A stretch of 64,000 nucleotides of DNA, from contig NC_073639.1 in assembly GCF_029407905.1 (NCBI RefSeq), positions 45,339,501 through 45,403,500 of the forward strand, in the 5' to 3' direction. The position numbers and the translations under genes are program-made. Position 1 is the first letter of the stretch, and every line of letters begins with the position of its first letter. The stretch is from Bubalus kerabau. Taxonomy: Eukaryota; Chordata; Mammalia; Artiodactyla; Bovidae. Under the pieces are notes generated by a model. It did no database searches, was not told the DNA's origin, and saw nothing but the letters and a program-made list of their open reading frames with translations. This document shows positions 11,377-23,481 of this stretch, in pieces.

Positions 11377-12242
11377 TTGCATGTATTCAATTCATTTTAG
11401 AAACAAGATCTGCCTCTTCTAGCCACATAGGAAGACTGGGAGAGAAAAATCCCTTATCTTATAATCTTTCATTCTCTTTTTCTTCATGGAAATAGCTCTT
11501 CATTTAGAAAAGAAACATGTCTAAACTACTCTTTTAAGATTAATTGGGTCTCAAATGGCCTGATCAAACTTGAATCGAAAAGATAACATCAACCAAGTAG
11601 TTCCTTGCCTTGCAAGGATCTAAATAGTTCCTCTGCTGGATCAAGCAGCGTGTTCTTCACCTCTGCTTGTGTATGAGCAGGTGTTTATGGTGAGGGTCTG
11701 CCCTAAACCTTAGAATTTAGCTAATTAGAGTGCAGCTTCTCCATCTATACTTTGTATCTTATTACTCACACTGAATTCCAGAAGTCAAGCCTGGAACAGC
11801 TCTGCTATTATCAAGCTGCTGAGTGGGAAGCAGAAACAGTACATGTAAGTAAATCTGATAAACAGTGTTTAAAATTAGTATGTGAAAAAAAAATAAAAAA
11901 TAAAATTAGTATGTGACAACTACCATTTTTTTCTTTTTCATGGCTTCCCTTGGGCATTAATTAAATACAGCATTTTCCAGCATTTTCTCTTGCAGAATCA
12001 TTTCCTCCTCTGTTTTAAAATATTCAGACTGTGAATGCAACAGACAGCAATATTAAATTCTAATGACTATTTCTGAAATAGCAGGGAGTTGGGTCAAACA
12101 CAGTCTGTAATAGACACCAGCAAAATTGAAATATTTTTCCATTAACATGCAGATGAATCATGTTTGAGAATGATTTCATTTGTGGGAAAGTTTCTTTTTC
12201 CCAAAGGGGAGTTAAAAATGGAGTGTTTGTTACTACCCCTGA
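11377..12242. other. no gene seen
   Basis: Single-copy DNA apart from the A-rich insertion at 11886-11900. No coding signal. Confidence 0.4.
11870..11916 (+). mobile_element. A-tail-only retroinsertion candidate
   Basis: TAAAATTAGTATGTGA occurs twice, at 11870-11885 and 11901-11916. The two copies are perfect 16-base repeats around a 15-base A-rich insert (AAAAAAAATAAAAAA). The layout equals a target duplication around nothing but an A tail. Confidence 0.6.
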
Positions 12243-12445
12243 ACATTTCTTTCTCTTTCTCTCTTTCCCTCTCGCTCTCTCCTCTCTCCATTCCTCCTTC
12301 CTTCCTTCCTTCTTTCTTTCCTTCCTTCCTTCCTTTTGTTTCTTTCTCTTGCCCTTTCCTTTCTTTCTTTTTTCTTATCTTCTCTTCTTTTCTCTGATTT
12401 CTTTCTCCTTTTCCTCCCTCCCTCCTTTCCTCTCTCTCTTTCTCT
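12243..12445 (+). repeat. polypyrimidine tract, CTTT/CCTT/CT repeats
   Basis: About 200 bases almost free of purines, mixing CTTT, CCTT and CT units. The plus-strand frame over it (12160-12462) is low complexity (F, S, L, P) and is not a gene. Confidence 0.95.
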
Positions 12446-13225
12446 GTCTTGAATGTAGATAGTTCAATTCTGTAGCTATACTGATGATTTGTGCCTTATT
12501 CTTCTATCTTGTATAGAATGAATAGCAATAACTAAAATAGTCTAATGCATGTTAGACTTGGAAATAAAAATTTGCATCTTTTTTGTTACTATAAACAACA
12601 TTTTGTTTTATAAATAGACATTGCCACTAATAGAAACATTGAAATACTTTTATATGTTGCTTTTAAATCTGCACGCAAATATTGTTTAATTAATGTTTAC
12701 TTCACAAATAACATATTTTTATGCAAGCTAATTTTATAGCCATCAGTCCTTGACCTAAAATTCCTTTTTTTCCCCCAAACTAACTTTTTCAAGTTTTTAT
12801 GCTTAAAAGTACACACACACACAATTCATTTTGTCAAGTGCCCAAAATCTCTCTGAAACATCCTTAAATATAGAAATAATTGCTAAATCATCAGTTTTAC
12901 CTATTTACCAACTTATTCTTTTAGAAAACATTGTCTGACTGTCTGCTGCATGTGAAGCCCTCTAACATACTGCTTCATGATGTAGAGGCTGCAAAGATAT
13001 TTTCTTGTTTCCATGGATTTTAAATTTGCTAGGATGTAATGAGCTATCATATACTGTCTATAATTCAGGTGTGAAAGTATCCAAGATTAGAAGGTGTGAA
13101 CACATAAGAAGCTAAAAAAGTGAAAACATTATTGCTAGAATATTGATATTTGGCACAAATATTAGGAAAGACAGAATTTTTGAAAATAATCTATGAGACA
13201 AATTATTGATTGGTATCAGTGAAAG
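12446..13225. other. no gene seen
   Basis: AT-rich single-copy DNA. The text around 12930-13050 weakly resembles an old LINE but cannot be assigned. Confidence 0.35.
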
Positions 13226-13424
13226 GGGCTTTCCTGGTGGCTCAGAGGTAAAGAATATGCCTGCAATGCAGGAGACCTGGTTCAATCCCTGGGTTGGGAA
13301 GATCCCCTGGAGAAGGAAATGGCAACCCACTCCAGCATTCTTGCCTGGAGAATCCCATGGCAGGATACAGTCCATAGAATTGGAGAGTCAGACCTGACTG
13401 AAGCGACTAAGCAGCAGCAGCAAT
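13226..13424 (+). mobile_element. Bov-tA SINE
   Basis: It starts GGGGCTTTCCTGGTGGCTCA (tRNA-derived A box region), carries a B-box-like GGTTCAATCCC, then the BovA body and an AGC tail before a short A run. Confidence 0.92.
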
Positions 13425-13858
13425 AAAAAATGGCCATAAATCTATATGATCTCAACATAAAGAAAAATTAGTAGATTGAGTTTCAATTAATGGCTCGGGG
13501 AGTGTATTTTGATGAGTGTTTGCTGTACCTCTGTATTGTTCTGGGGAATGGAACAAGTTCTGGGTTACTAAAGTATTTAGTACCCCATTTTACACTGATT
13601 ATGAATATAACTTTTGAAAAGCAATGAAGTGGGACTGACATTGAAATAGTGTTTATTCTGTCATAGTGGTTTAGACTGACACTCTAAAGAGATTTATCCA
13701 CAGAATAATGACTCTCAAGAATCCATTTAACTAAGAAAATGAACCCTCTTTTCTGGTGTCATTCCTATGTCTGTAGGAATTCAGTTTTAGTAACAAGAGT
13801 TGTCTTGTATAGAGAATGTTCTGAAAACCAGGAGGATGCTCTGACTGTCTTGGGATCC
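13425..13858. other. no gene seen
   Basis: No recognised repeat or coding signal. Confidence 0.4.
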
Positions 13859-14133
13859 ATGCTATGCTATGCTATGCTAAGTCACTTCAGTCGTGTCCGA
13901 CTCTGTGCGACCCCATAGATGGCAGCCCAACAGGCTCCCCCGTCCCCGGGACTCACCAGGCAAAAACACTGGAGTGGGTTGCCATTTCCCTCTTCAATGC
14001 ATGAAAGTGAAGAGTGAAAGTGAAGTCACTCAGTTGTGTCCGACTCCTAGCGACCCCATGGACTGCAGCCTACCAGGCTCCTCCGTCCATGGGATTTTCC
14101 AGGCAAGAGTACTGGAGTGGGGTGCCATTGCCA
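13859..14133 (-). mobile_element. Bov-A2 SINE (two BovA units)
   Basis: Two reversed BovA units joined by a GTGAAAGTGAAG-type linker near 14003-14024. The tail side is a pentamer repeat (ATGCT, 13858-13878) in place of the usual AGC repeat. Confidence 0.92.
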
Positions 14134-14394
14134 GAGTACAATTCTAACAACTCTACATGGGCCAAAATGAAATGATACCCCTACTGAGTCAACATAGGCA
14201 CACCATTTCTTAGATTCACCAACAAATAAGGACTGGTAATTTTTTATTTTTCAATAATTTCAAGTGAAAAAAGATTAGTAACCTTTCTAACTATTTTCTG
14301 TTACCATCCTCACAGAACTACTTCTTGAACCATATTTAGCCACCCAAGAGGAAATAATCACTTATGCCCGTTTATATGTTGACCATAATAAAAC
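14134..14394. other. no gene seen
   Basis: Single-copy DNA without a recognised feature. Confidence 0.4.
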
Positions 14395-14865
14395 TAAAAG
14401 AATGAAATAATACCATTTGCAGCAATATGGATACCCAGAGGTTATCACACTAAGTGAAATAAGCCAGACTGAGAAAGATAAATACCATGTGATATCACTT
14501 ATATGTGAAATCTGAAAAATGATACAAATGAACATATTTATAAAACAGAAATAGAATCACAGATATAGATAACAAATTTATGTTTACTGGAAAGAGGGAA
14601 AAAGGGATAAATTGGGAGACTGGGATTGACTGATACACATCACTAAGTATAAAACTGGTAAGTAATAATGGCCTATTGTGTATCACAGGGAACTTAACTC
14701 AATGCTCTGTGGTGACCTGTATGGGAAATAATCTGAAAAAGAGTAGATATATGTATTAATATATGTATAACTGATTCCCTTTGATATACAGCAGAAACTA
14801 ATATGACATTGTAAATCAACTATGCTCCAATAAAAATTAATTAAAAATTAAAAGATGCTAAAAAT
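14395..14865 (+). mobile_element. L1 3' end (artiodactyl type)
   Basis: The text runs from TTTGCAGCAATATGGATACC through TAAGTGAAATAAGCCAGACT, TCACAGGGAACTTAACTCAA and CAGCAGAAACTAATATGACA to CTCCAATAAAAATTAATTAAA. These are the last ORF2 codons plus the 3' UTR. No usable ORF remains. Confidence 0.85.
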
Positions 14866-14994
14866 AAAATAAAAACAATCCCTACAGTGAGAACAAATTC
14901 TTAGTTTAGGCACAGCTCAACCATGTTACCTTTCGTTACCATGCATAGGTAATGACGTAAGGTGATAATAGAGTCAATTTAAGCTTTAAGAATG

Positions 14995-15180
14995 GTTTAC
15001 TATTTGTAGATATTTTCTTATTGAATTCTCTTAGCCATAAGAGGTAGGTAAGGCAGGTGGTTTTGTACATAATTACCTATAAAGACAGGAAAACAAAATC
15101 TTCCATGAGCTGCCCAATCATCCAGCCAGTAACAGAACTGGATTTGAAAAAAGACCTTACCTCTCCAAGGACTAAACTTT
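14995..15180 (-). mobile_element. MIR-type SINE
   Basis: The reversed MIR order is visible: TTATTGAATTCTCTTAGCCA, GAGGTAGGTAAGG, a degraded GAGGAAACTGA region, GCTGCCCAATCATCCAGCCAGTAA and GAACTGGATTTGAA. Confidence 0.6.
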
Positions 15181-16735
15181 CTTCATGCTAGGTATTCTTT
15201 TCCTTTAACTCATAGCATATTGTAATTATATTTTAAAAATATTTTTAATGTCCTGAGTCAGTATGAGAATTAGGCCAATATGGATTTTAGAGCTATGATT
15301 ATCTCATTGGAAAAGTCACAATGTCCTTTTGTTTACAACATAGTGATATGTCTGAAAGAGAAGGAAAAAATTTCCATAACTATTTCCTGATAGCCAGGCT
15401 ATAGCTGGATACATGTAGTTCTTGCTGTATGCTCTGATCCTCTTTGAAGAAAGGGATTTTATATTATATACATTTTATATTCTTCACAGTACTTAAACAA
15501 GGGAATTCTTAAGTACACAATATAGTAATATACTTGTTAAATGAAGTTAAATGAAATGGGACCCATTTATTTCTATGTTATGTATGCTAAATAGTCAGCA
15601 TGGCTTCAATTTCCCTCATTTTCTCTGTCTCTTATTATTAGGCATAATTTTAATAAATTTGGATTCTTTTGAAAAAATAGTGATATTTCTTGTAATTGAT
15701 GAAAATCATATGGTTGTTTTATTCTGGATATTCTCAGCTTTCATTTCCAATAGTTAGGCCAGACTTGACATTTGCTTCTTCTGTACAACATATAGTTAAA
15801 CAAACTATTCAATTTTACAATTATGTTCCAAAAATGCAACTTGGGAAATTAACTAGTATTAGGCATCTTGTCCAAGGTTATCCTGCAGGTAAAATAAGTT
15901 TTTAAAAGCACTTGAGTTTCTACTATATTTCCTAAGTCCTTGAAACACATAACATTTCTCTGATGTTTAATGCTTTAACTCATTGAAGACCTATACTTTC
16001 TGAAAGAAAGATCCTGCTGTGTTGTGATGCTTGGCATTTGTAATTAATGCACGTATTGTTGCCAGCATGCATTCAGATAAAGGTTAGTTTAATTGGACCA
16101 AGGTAAACAATTACACCTTGATTTTGCTAAAGGCTGAGTATACATTGGATGCTTAAAAGTTAGTGTAAAAAGAATCACCAGTATTTGAGTTTCTAATTTT
16201 CCACATGCCTATTTATAAGATTTTGAACTAAGCGACTTAGAAAAGTATTTCATCGCAAATATTTCTTCTTCTTAATGAAGAAGGCAGATTGTATTCTTAA
16301 TGAGGGCCAGTTAGGCTGATGTGTTTGGATGGCATTTACTAAACTAGATGATTTAGACAAATCTTATTGCTTATGATCTATGTAAACATTAGAAGGAATC
16401 TTTAGCTGTTACAGAACTCAATATGATAAACAGGGTCAAGATGCCTATTACTTGCAGCATTCTGTGAATGTGTCACAGGCATTAAATATAAATACATTTG
16501 CTTGGATAGCACTAGGATTTATTTTATTTCAGTTGAAAAGATATTTATAATTAATGGCTTTTTTGGTACAAGAGAAAAATGATTTTGGGGGATTCATTTT
16601 AAGCATACTACTATTATTTAACGCGTTCCTTACTAAAAGAAAATGTATATATGTAGTTTTCATCTAACACGTGAAAAATATAATGTTTGATTGGTACATT
16701 TTCTTCTAAATATCGGTAATTATTTCTCAGGTATG
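15181..16735. other. repeat-poor DNA, no gene seen
   Basis: About 1.5 kb with almost no recognised repeat (a faint MIR-like trace lies near 15840-15895). Frames at 15551-15757 and 15696-15905 are short and unfamiliar. The part at 15940-16720 is a candidate for conserved noncoding DNA (see findings). Confidence 0.4.
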
Positions 16736-17062
16736 CTGTGCTGTGCTTAGTCACTCAGTCGTGTTTGAGTCTGACCCCATGGGCAGCAGCCTGCCAAGGC
16801 TCCCTCTGTCCTTAGGGATTCTCCAAGCAAGAATACTGGGTTGGGTTGCCATGCCCTCCTCCAGGGGATCTTCCCAACCCAGGGATTGAACCCAAGTCTC
16901 CTGCATTGCAGGCAGGTTCTTTACTGACTGAGCCACCAAGGAAGCCAAGAATACTGGAGTGGGTAGCCTATTCCTTCTCCAGGGCATCTTCCTGATCCAG
17001 GAATTGAATTGGGGTCTCTGGCATTGCAGGCAGATTCTTTATAAGCTGAGCTACCAGGGTTA
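16736..17062 (-). mobile_element. Bov-tA3 SINE (duplicated head)
   Basis: Read on the minus strand it has a tRNA-like head, a short piece of BovA, a second tRNA-like head (near 16860-16945) and a full BovA body. The tail is GCTGT-type (16737-16754). This order matches the plus-strand copy at 31720-32040. Confidence 0.85.
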
Positions 17063-17889
17063 TATCCAGGAGATATTTAATCTGCATCATCCCACTTTCA
17101 GTGAAAAATCAAGTAAAATATATTTTTAAATATAATGTCATGGGGGAAAAAAAGGACTGACTTATACTTGTAAAGTATAACCTTCTGACTCTTCCTGGAG
17201 GCATTCTTAGGGTATCTGGGTGGACCACACTGCTTTTTGTCTTAGATTCAAGGCACAGTCTTGGAGGAAGAAATTGAATAAAAGCCAAGGAGTTAAGTCA
17301 GAGTTACTGTGCAAAAGTGGAAATATATCATGGTTAAAAATCATGGTGACATCTCCTAGGACGAACAGCATAATAATCAAAATTATGAATCAAGATTCAT
17401 TTACATTTTTATATAATGTATATGTTTACCTATACAAACTAAAGACCCACATTAGCATCAGAGAATAAAAAAAGTTCATTATATTAAATATAAGATCTAT
17501 TACTGTGGAGGCCACTAGCTCCAGTTTGGTTTCAATTAAATATATGCTTCCAATGGGCTTAACAACTCTTAGTGAATTTTCTGACCAATCCAACCAATAC
17601 ATTAAGCAAACACATAAGGAAAAAGCCAAATTTGTTCCTAGCATTACATGAAGAAGGATACAGGGGACTCAATTTCTCACACTTTAGTTGGTTGCTTGGT
17701 TACAATCAGATGCTCTTTTCATGTCCTAAATTTTATTGTCAACCAATAATAGATAAGCAGGTCTATAGCCTCTGACTCTGCACAGGGCATCTTAGAGTCC
17801 ATGGAAAAGGACTTTCTTTGTGTGTGTATATATAGTCACTCATAAAAGAGGGACTCTTTTAGGAAATTATGGAATTTTCATTTCAAAGG
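17063..17889. other. no gene seen
   Basis: AT-rich single-copy DNA. Opposing short frames at 17220-17775 have no recognisable product. Confidence 0.35.
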
Positions 17890-18045
17890 AATCCTAAAAT
17901 TCATTCATTTATTCACCATGTATTTACTGAGAACCTGCTACATGCAAGACATTGTGGTGGACCCTGGGTCTATGGCAGTAGAAGAAATACATATAGTTTT
18001 TGCTTTTCAAGAGTTTTCCCTATATTTAAAAGGATGAACACTGAA
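17890..18045. mobile_element. L2-like remnant
   Basis: ATTCATTCATTTATTCACCATG, TATTTACTGAGAACCTGCTACATGC and GACATTGTGG resemble the common old repeat text ATTTATTGAGCACCTACTATGTGC. Family and strand are uncertain. Confidence 0.45.
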
Positions 18046-18487
18046 GAAGTTTAGGAAACTCAGAATAACATGCTATGAGAGTATGTAGCAACTAGAAATA
18101 GACCTTATTCTTGGGAAATCAGGAAATAATTCTACAAATTTACACTTGGAAGATGAGTAGGACAATTACTATGGGTAATAAGGGCAAAGATTTCTGAGTA
18201 GAGAGAAAATCAACATGGAGAGTGTGGTGTATATTCCAAAAATTAAATGAGGTAAAGAGCCAAGATGTTTACAGAATAAAAAAATATATATAGTAAGAGA
18301 AAATACAGTAACTAAAGTTTTTTATATATCATATTAGAAATATGCAAATATAGATATACTGTTGACTGCAATGGCTATGCATTATTAATTTATTTGACAT
18401 CTTGAAATATAAGACTAGCAGCAACTTAATGTCAGATCTCAGATCTTCATGGTTTACATTCCTACAACTGAAAGAAATCCTTTGAAA
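18046..18487. other. no gene seen
   Basis: No recognised repeat or coding signal. Confidence 0.4.
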
Positions 18488-18688
18488 GTGAAAGTGTTAG
18501 CCACTCAGTCGTGTCCGATTCTTTGCGACCCTGTAGAATGTAGCCTCTGTCCATGGATTCTCGAGAGCAAGAATACTGGAGTGGGTTGCCATTCTCTTCT
18601 CCAGGGGATCTTGTTGACCAAGGGATCTAACCTTGGTCTCCTGCATTGTGGGCAGATTCTTAACCATCTGAGCAACCAGGGATGCCCC
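18488..18688 (-). mobile_element. Bov-tA SINE
   Basis: A reversed copy with a GTGAAAGTGTTAG tail side, a BovA body missing about 15 bases near 18541-18547, and the tRNA-like head ending in CAACCAGGGATGCCCC. Confidence 0.88.
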
Positions 18689-20879
18689 TACTAAAAAGCA
18701 TTTACTTCGATCATATTCTCTAATATCTTTCAAGTTATTTCCATTCAGTCAAAATTTCTGTTGAAGGTTATGAAAGTGTACCTGAAAACTTCACCAAGCA
18801 CCTAAATAAACATACAGTGATACAGTGACAGGAGAGAAATAAGTCAAAGTCACTTCCACCCATTCAGTCACCTACTAGAAGATGAATTATAGGTACAAAA
18901 GTAGAAGAAATATATGTTGCACCATTGGGTGATAAAAAAAGGAATATGAAAGCAACACAAAAACTGCTCTTAGGGCTCTTTTATAACGGCTCTTTTTCTT
19001 TTCCAATTTTTCCCCTTCCTTCATCCCATCAATCCTGCAGGGCAACTACATTATAGTCACAAATAAATATGTGCCCAAAGTCAGGCTAAGTAGAATTGCA
19101 GTTTAGATCAAAGAGTAACACATTGTGTAAGTTCTGGAAAGGCATTATTCCCCCTATTATCTCTGTGGGAAACCTTTTTTTTTTTTTGAAAAATTATGTT
19201 AAATTTCGTCACCGTGCTCACCGTATGCCCAGCACGGTAAGGCTGAGTGCTGAGTGGAACCCTTTCTCAGTGGACCAGGGGAGGTCAGAATGTAAATAAG
19301 GCAAAAGAAGATGCCTTGGGAAGCGAGGGACCATGGGGATTAGAGCTGGGCATAAATCATAGCTCCACGGTAAAGCAACACAGGGTTTTACTTTGGCACT
19401 TTTATCTCTGGGGAGCCCCTCTGCTGGTGGGCCTCAAACAATGGTAAAGCGATAGTGTTTAGAACTGTTTTGTATGTATTCTGTGTGTGTGTGTTTCTTG
19501 GGAGATAATCCTCAGAGAATCTTTAAGTAGAGAATCTGTAAATTCTTTTTACTTTTAGTTGTTATTTTAAAAATCAAAGTAAATCAGTTGTGAGTGGATA
19601 GAGAACAGTGGGAAGCAGAATGTTTTTTACTCAAGTGGGGTGACAGGTTTGGGAAAAACTGTTAAATGTGAGACAAAGGAATTGTATTATTTATAAGTGC
19701 TTTGGAAATGAGCATTGGGCTGGCAATCACTGAGGAAAGTATTATAGTTATCTTTCCACAGTCAGTAACTGTAAAACTTGATAAGATTTATGAAGCACCT
19801 CCTTTTAAGCAGTAGAAACTGGCAGCATAAGGATATGATTCTAGAGAGAAGGAACATATTAGAAGTGCTTGCTCCATAGTCACTCCCGCTTTTTGCCTGG
19901 AGGGATTTTCAAAGCTTGACACAGGGAAGTGGAGCCCAAACAGAGAAACAGCTCTGACATCAGAGTTGCTGAGGTATCTGGATTTATGGGACAAGGTACC
20001 AAAGATGAGCTAACTCTGCAAAATAAAGCCCAGGAGTCTGCAAAGTGTTTCCTTGAGTTTTTGACTAAATACTATGCTGTATATATGGAGAGTGAGACTC
20101 TATGAGGCCTGGAAGGAAGAAAACAAAAACTAAAAAACCCCACAAAAGCTCTTCAGAGGGCTCTGAGCTGAACAGAGAGTTCTTAAGTCAAACAGTGCTG
20201 GAAAATGCTGGCCAGAATGAAGAGGTCTTGCAGAAGATTTCAAATATTTCAGTGAGAGTTTTTATGAGAACTTATGAGTAGGGCTACTTCAGTCTTAGGG
20301 TGTTTGTCCTTACAAAGCTTAAAACAAAACCTGTTTGTTTTAAAATTATCCATAAGTTAATTTTGACAAAAAGTTATAAGTGGTATGAATATTTTTCTCA
20401 CTAGTTAAGTCACTTTATAGTTAGTTAACTAATGTAGATAGTCGCTTCCTATATGATTTTACAAAAAAACAAAATAAACATCTTATTTTCTGTAGATAAA
20501 AAGCAATTAGATCACACCAAAGACAACCATTATAGTAAAATGAAAATCAGTTACCTCTTGGTTGAGCTCTTCAATAGAATAATCTTTCAATCCTGAGGAA
20601 ATAACATGTACAATTTTTTAAGATTTCATATAAATTATGAAAAAGTCATGAGTAAGTTCATTAAATTCTCAAATAAAATTGAACATTTTCTAAGGAGAGA
20701 AAGCAGACTCTCAATAGAGTAGCAGCCACAAGTCCATCATACAAAGAAAAATAGCAGACTTACAAAGAAATTTAAAAAATGTGATCTATAAATAAAAGTA
20801 TAGTTGATAGAAATAAACCCAAAGATGACAAAGATGTTGAAATACCTATTATAAAAATATCATTAAAGGAAAAGATGTG
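18689..20879. other. repeat-poor DNA, no gene seen
   Basis: About 2.2 kb without a named repeat. It holds an 8-base hairpin (19211-19218 with 19231-19238) and short frames at 19096-19299, 19247-19447 and 19788-19994 without recognisable products. The last 200 bases may be diverged L1. Confidence 0.4.
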
Positions 20880-21774
20880 CATAATGAACAAAGAAATAGG
20901 GATATCTTTAGAGATATAGACACAATAACAAAGAACCCAGTGCAAATTCTAAAACTATAAACTTAGTATGAATTTAAAAGTTACTACATAGGCTTAACAA
21001 AAGTTTGGACTTGAAGAAAAGAGCAAATAACTTGAAGACAGGATAATAGAAAGTATTTAAACTGTAACACTGACTAAGAAAAAAGAAAAGCTTCAGTAAC
21101 TTGTGAACAATATCAAGTCATTCACCATAAAATAACTGGAATCCCAAAGGGAGATGAAAGAGAAGTTGGGGAACAAAAATTGTGAAGATATGATTTCCAA
21201 AATGTTTTCAAACTTAGTGGAAAATATGCTTAATATCCAATGAATAGGATTTCATTAAAAAAAAAAACATATCTACATCATAGTCAAATTGTTGGAAATT
21301 GAAAGCAAAAAATTGCTTCAAAAATAAAATATCTAGCAATACATTTAATCAAGGAAGTGAAAGATCTGTACACTGACAACTATAAAATGCTGATGAAACA
21401 GACTGAAGATACAAAGAAATGGAAAGATATCTCATGTTTAAAAATTGGAAGAATTTGTATTATTAAAATGTTTGTACTACTGAAAGTGATCTATAGATTC
21501 AATGCAATCCCTGTCAAGATACCAATGACAATTTTCATAGAAGTAAACAACCCCAAAATGCACATAAAACCACAAAAGATCCTGAAAAATTATCCTTGAG
21601 CAAAAGGCAGAAACCTTGAGACATCATGTACAGATTTCAAATTATATTGCAAAGCAATAGTATTCAAGACAGTGTGGTACCGGCATAAAAACAGATGCAT
21701 AAAAATAGGTCAATAGAACAGAATAGAGAGCTTGGAAATGTACCCATATATATACGTGGCCAATTAATTTACAA

Positions 21775-21921
21775 AGAGATGGTTAGACAGCATCACTGAT
21801 TCAATGGACATGAATTTGAGCAAACTTCAGGAGATAGTGGAGGACAGCAGGAAAGATGGTGTCCTGCAGTCCGTGGGGTTGCAAACAGTTGGACACAACT
21901 GAGCGACTGAACAACAACAAC
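21775..21921 (+). mobile_element. BovB 3' end inserted in L1
   Basis: 147 bases of BovB 3' end, ending in GAGCGACTGAACAACAACAA. AATTTACAA is duplicated at 21766-21774 and 21922-21930, and L1 ORF2 text is continuous around it. Confidence 0.9.
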
Positions 21922-22241
21922 AATTTACAAGGAAGGAGTCAAGAATATAGTGGGGAAAGGACATACTCTTCAATAAATGGCTATAGGAAAACTGGACAGC
22001 TACATTCAAACAAGTAAAACTGTACTACCATCGTACACCACACACACAACTAAACCCACAGTGGATTAAGGACTTGAATGTAAAAATGAAACTATAAAAC
22101 TCCTAGAAGAAAAATCTTTCCATAGGAAAAATCTCCTTTACTTGGCAATTTTCTATTCTTGATTGATGGCATTAACAAAAGTAACAAAATCAAACATAAA
22201 CAAATGGGACTACATCAAAGTAAAAAGTCTCTGTAAAGGAA

Positions 22242-22371
22242 GTGAAAGTGAAGTGAAGTCCCTCAGTCATGTCTGACTCTTCGCCACCCCATGGACTGCA
22301 GCCTACTGGACTCTCCGTCCATGGGATTTTCTAGGCAAGAGTACTGGAGTGGGTTGCCATTGCCTTCTCCG
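22242..22371 (-). mobile_element. BovA SINE inserted in L1
   Basis: One reversed BovA unit with a GTGAAAGTGAAGTGAAG tail side. CTGTAAAGGAA is duplicated exactly at 22231-22241 and 22372-22382, inside L1 ORF2 text. Confidence 0.92.
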
Positions 22372-23481
22372 CTGTAAAGGAAACCATCCATAAAATTCAA
22401 AGGCAACCTACAGAATGGGAGTCGACTTGCAAATTATATATCTGATCAGGGATTACTATCCAAAATATATAAACAATTCATACAACTCGATGGCAAGGCA
22501 CATAACAACTTCATTTAAAAAATGGGTAAAAAAAAAATGGGTAATGGACCCAAATAGACATTTTTCCAAATATGACATACAAATGAATAACAGGTACATG
22601 AATGGGGTGTTCAGAATCACTAATCATCAGGGAAATGTAAATCAAAACCACAATGAGTTATCACTTCATATTTGTAATAATAGCTTTCATCCTAGAATCA
22701 AATGATAACAAGGATATGGGAAAAAAGGGAACTCTTACACTGTTGGTAATAATTGGTAAATTGGTGCAACCAGTATGGAAAACAGTATGGAGCTTCCTCA
22801 AAAAAGTTAAAAATAGAATTACTGTGTGGTCCAACAATCTCACATCTGGGTACTTAGCCAAAGAAATCAAATCTAGGTCTCAAAGGGATAACTATACTCC
22901 AGTGTTTATTGCAGCATTATTTATAATATCCATTAAATGAGAACAACCTAAGTAGTTATCATGAATGAAGAAAATGTGATATATGTATCAAATGGAAAAC
23001 TATTCAGTCATAAAAAGGTAATTTTGCCATTTACTATACATAGAACCTGGAGGGCATTGTGCTAAGTGAAATAAGCTAGAAGGTAAAGGATGAATACTTC
23101 ATGGTTTTAGTTGTATATGGAATCTAAAAGAGTTGAACTTGAAGTAAGAAGAGGAAAATGGTGTTATAAGGGTGTTATATTTCTCCTATATCATAGGAGA
23201 AATGGGGAGATGTTGTCCAGAGAGTGCAAACTTTCTGTTGTAAGAGAATTGTTCTGTTGACCTAATGTACAGATGATGGCTATATTCAGCAATAATTTAT
23301 TGTATACTTGAAATCTGATGAGAGTAGATCACATGCATTCTCATCAGACACACAAAGATAACTATGTGAGGTGATGAATATGTTAATTAAGTTGATTCTG
23401 ATAATCATCTCACATTTTATACATGTACCAAAATATCACAATGTACATGTTAAATGTATACAAGTTTTCTTTGTCAATTAT

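Larger units (their letters stand above)
20880..23481 (+). mobile_element. L1 with ORF1-like part and 3' half of ORF2
   Basis: From about 21340 the text follows L1 ORF2 in order (GAAAGATCTGTACACTGACAA, GTGTGGTACCGGCATAAAAA, CTCCAGTGTTTATTGCAGC) into an old-type 3' end near 23430-23481. The ORF is broken, with pieces at 21357-21599, 22415-22705 and 22653-22940. The part at 21060-21330 (TGGAATCCCAAAGGGAGATG) looks like ORF1 text and would be joined to ORF2 with most of ORF2 missing. That upstream assignment is weaker. Confidence 0.75.

Noticed and set aside
12160..12462. 100-codon frame rich in F, S and L
   Set aside because: It is the translation of a polypyrimidine tract.
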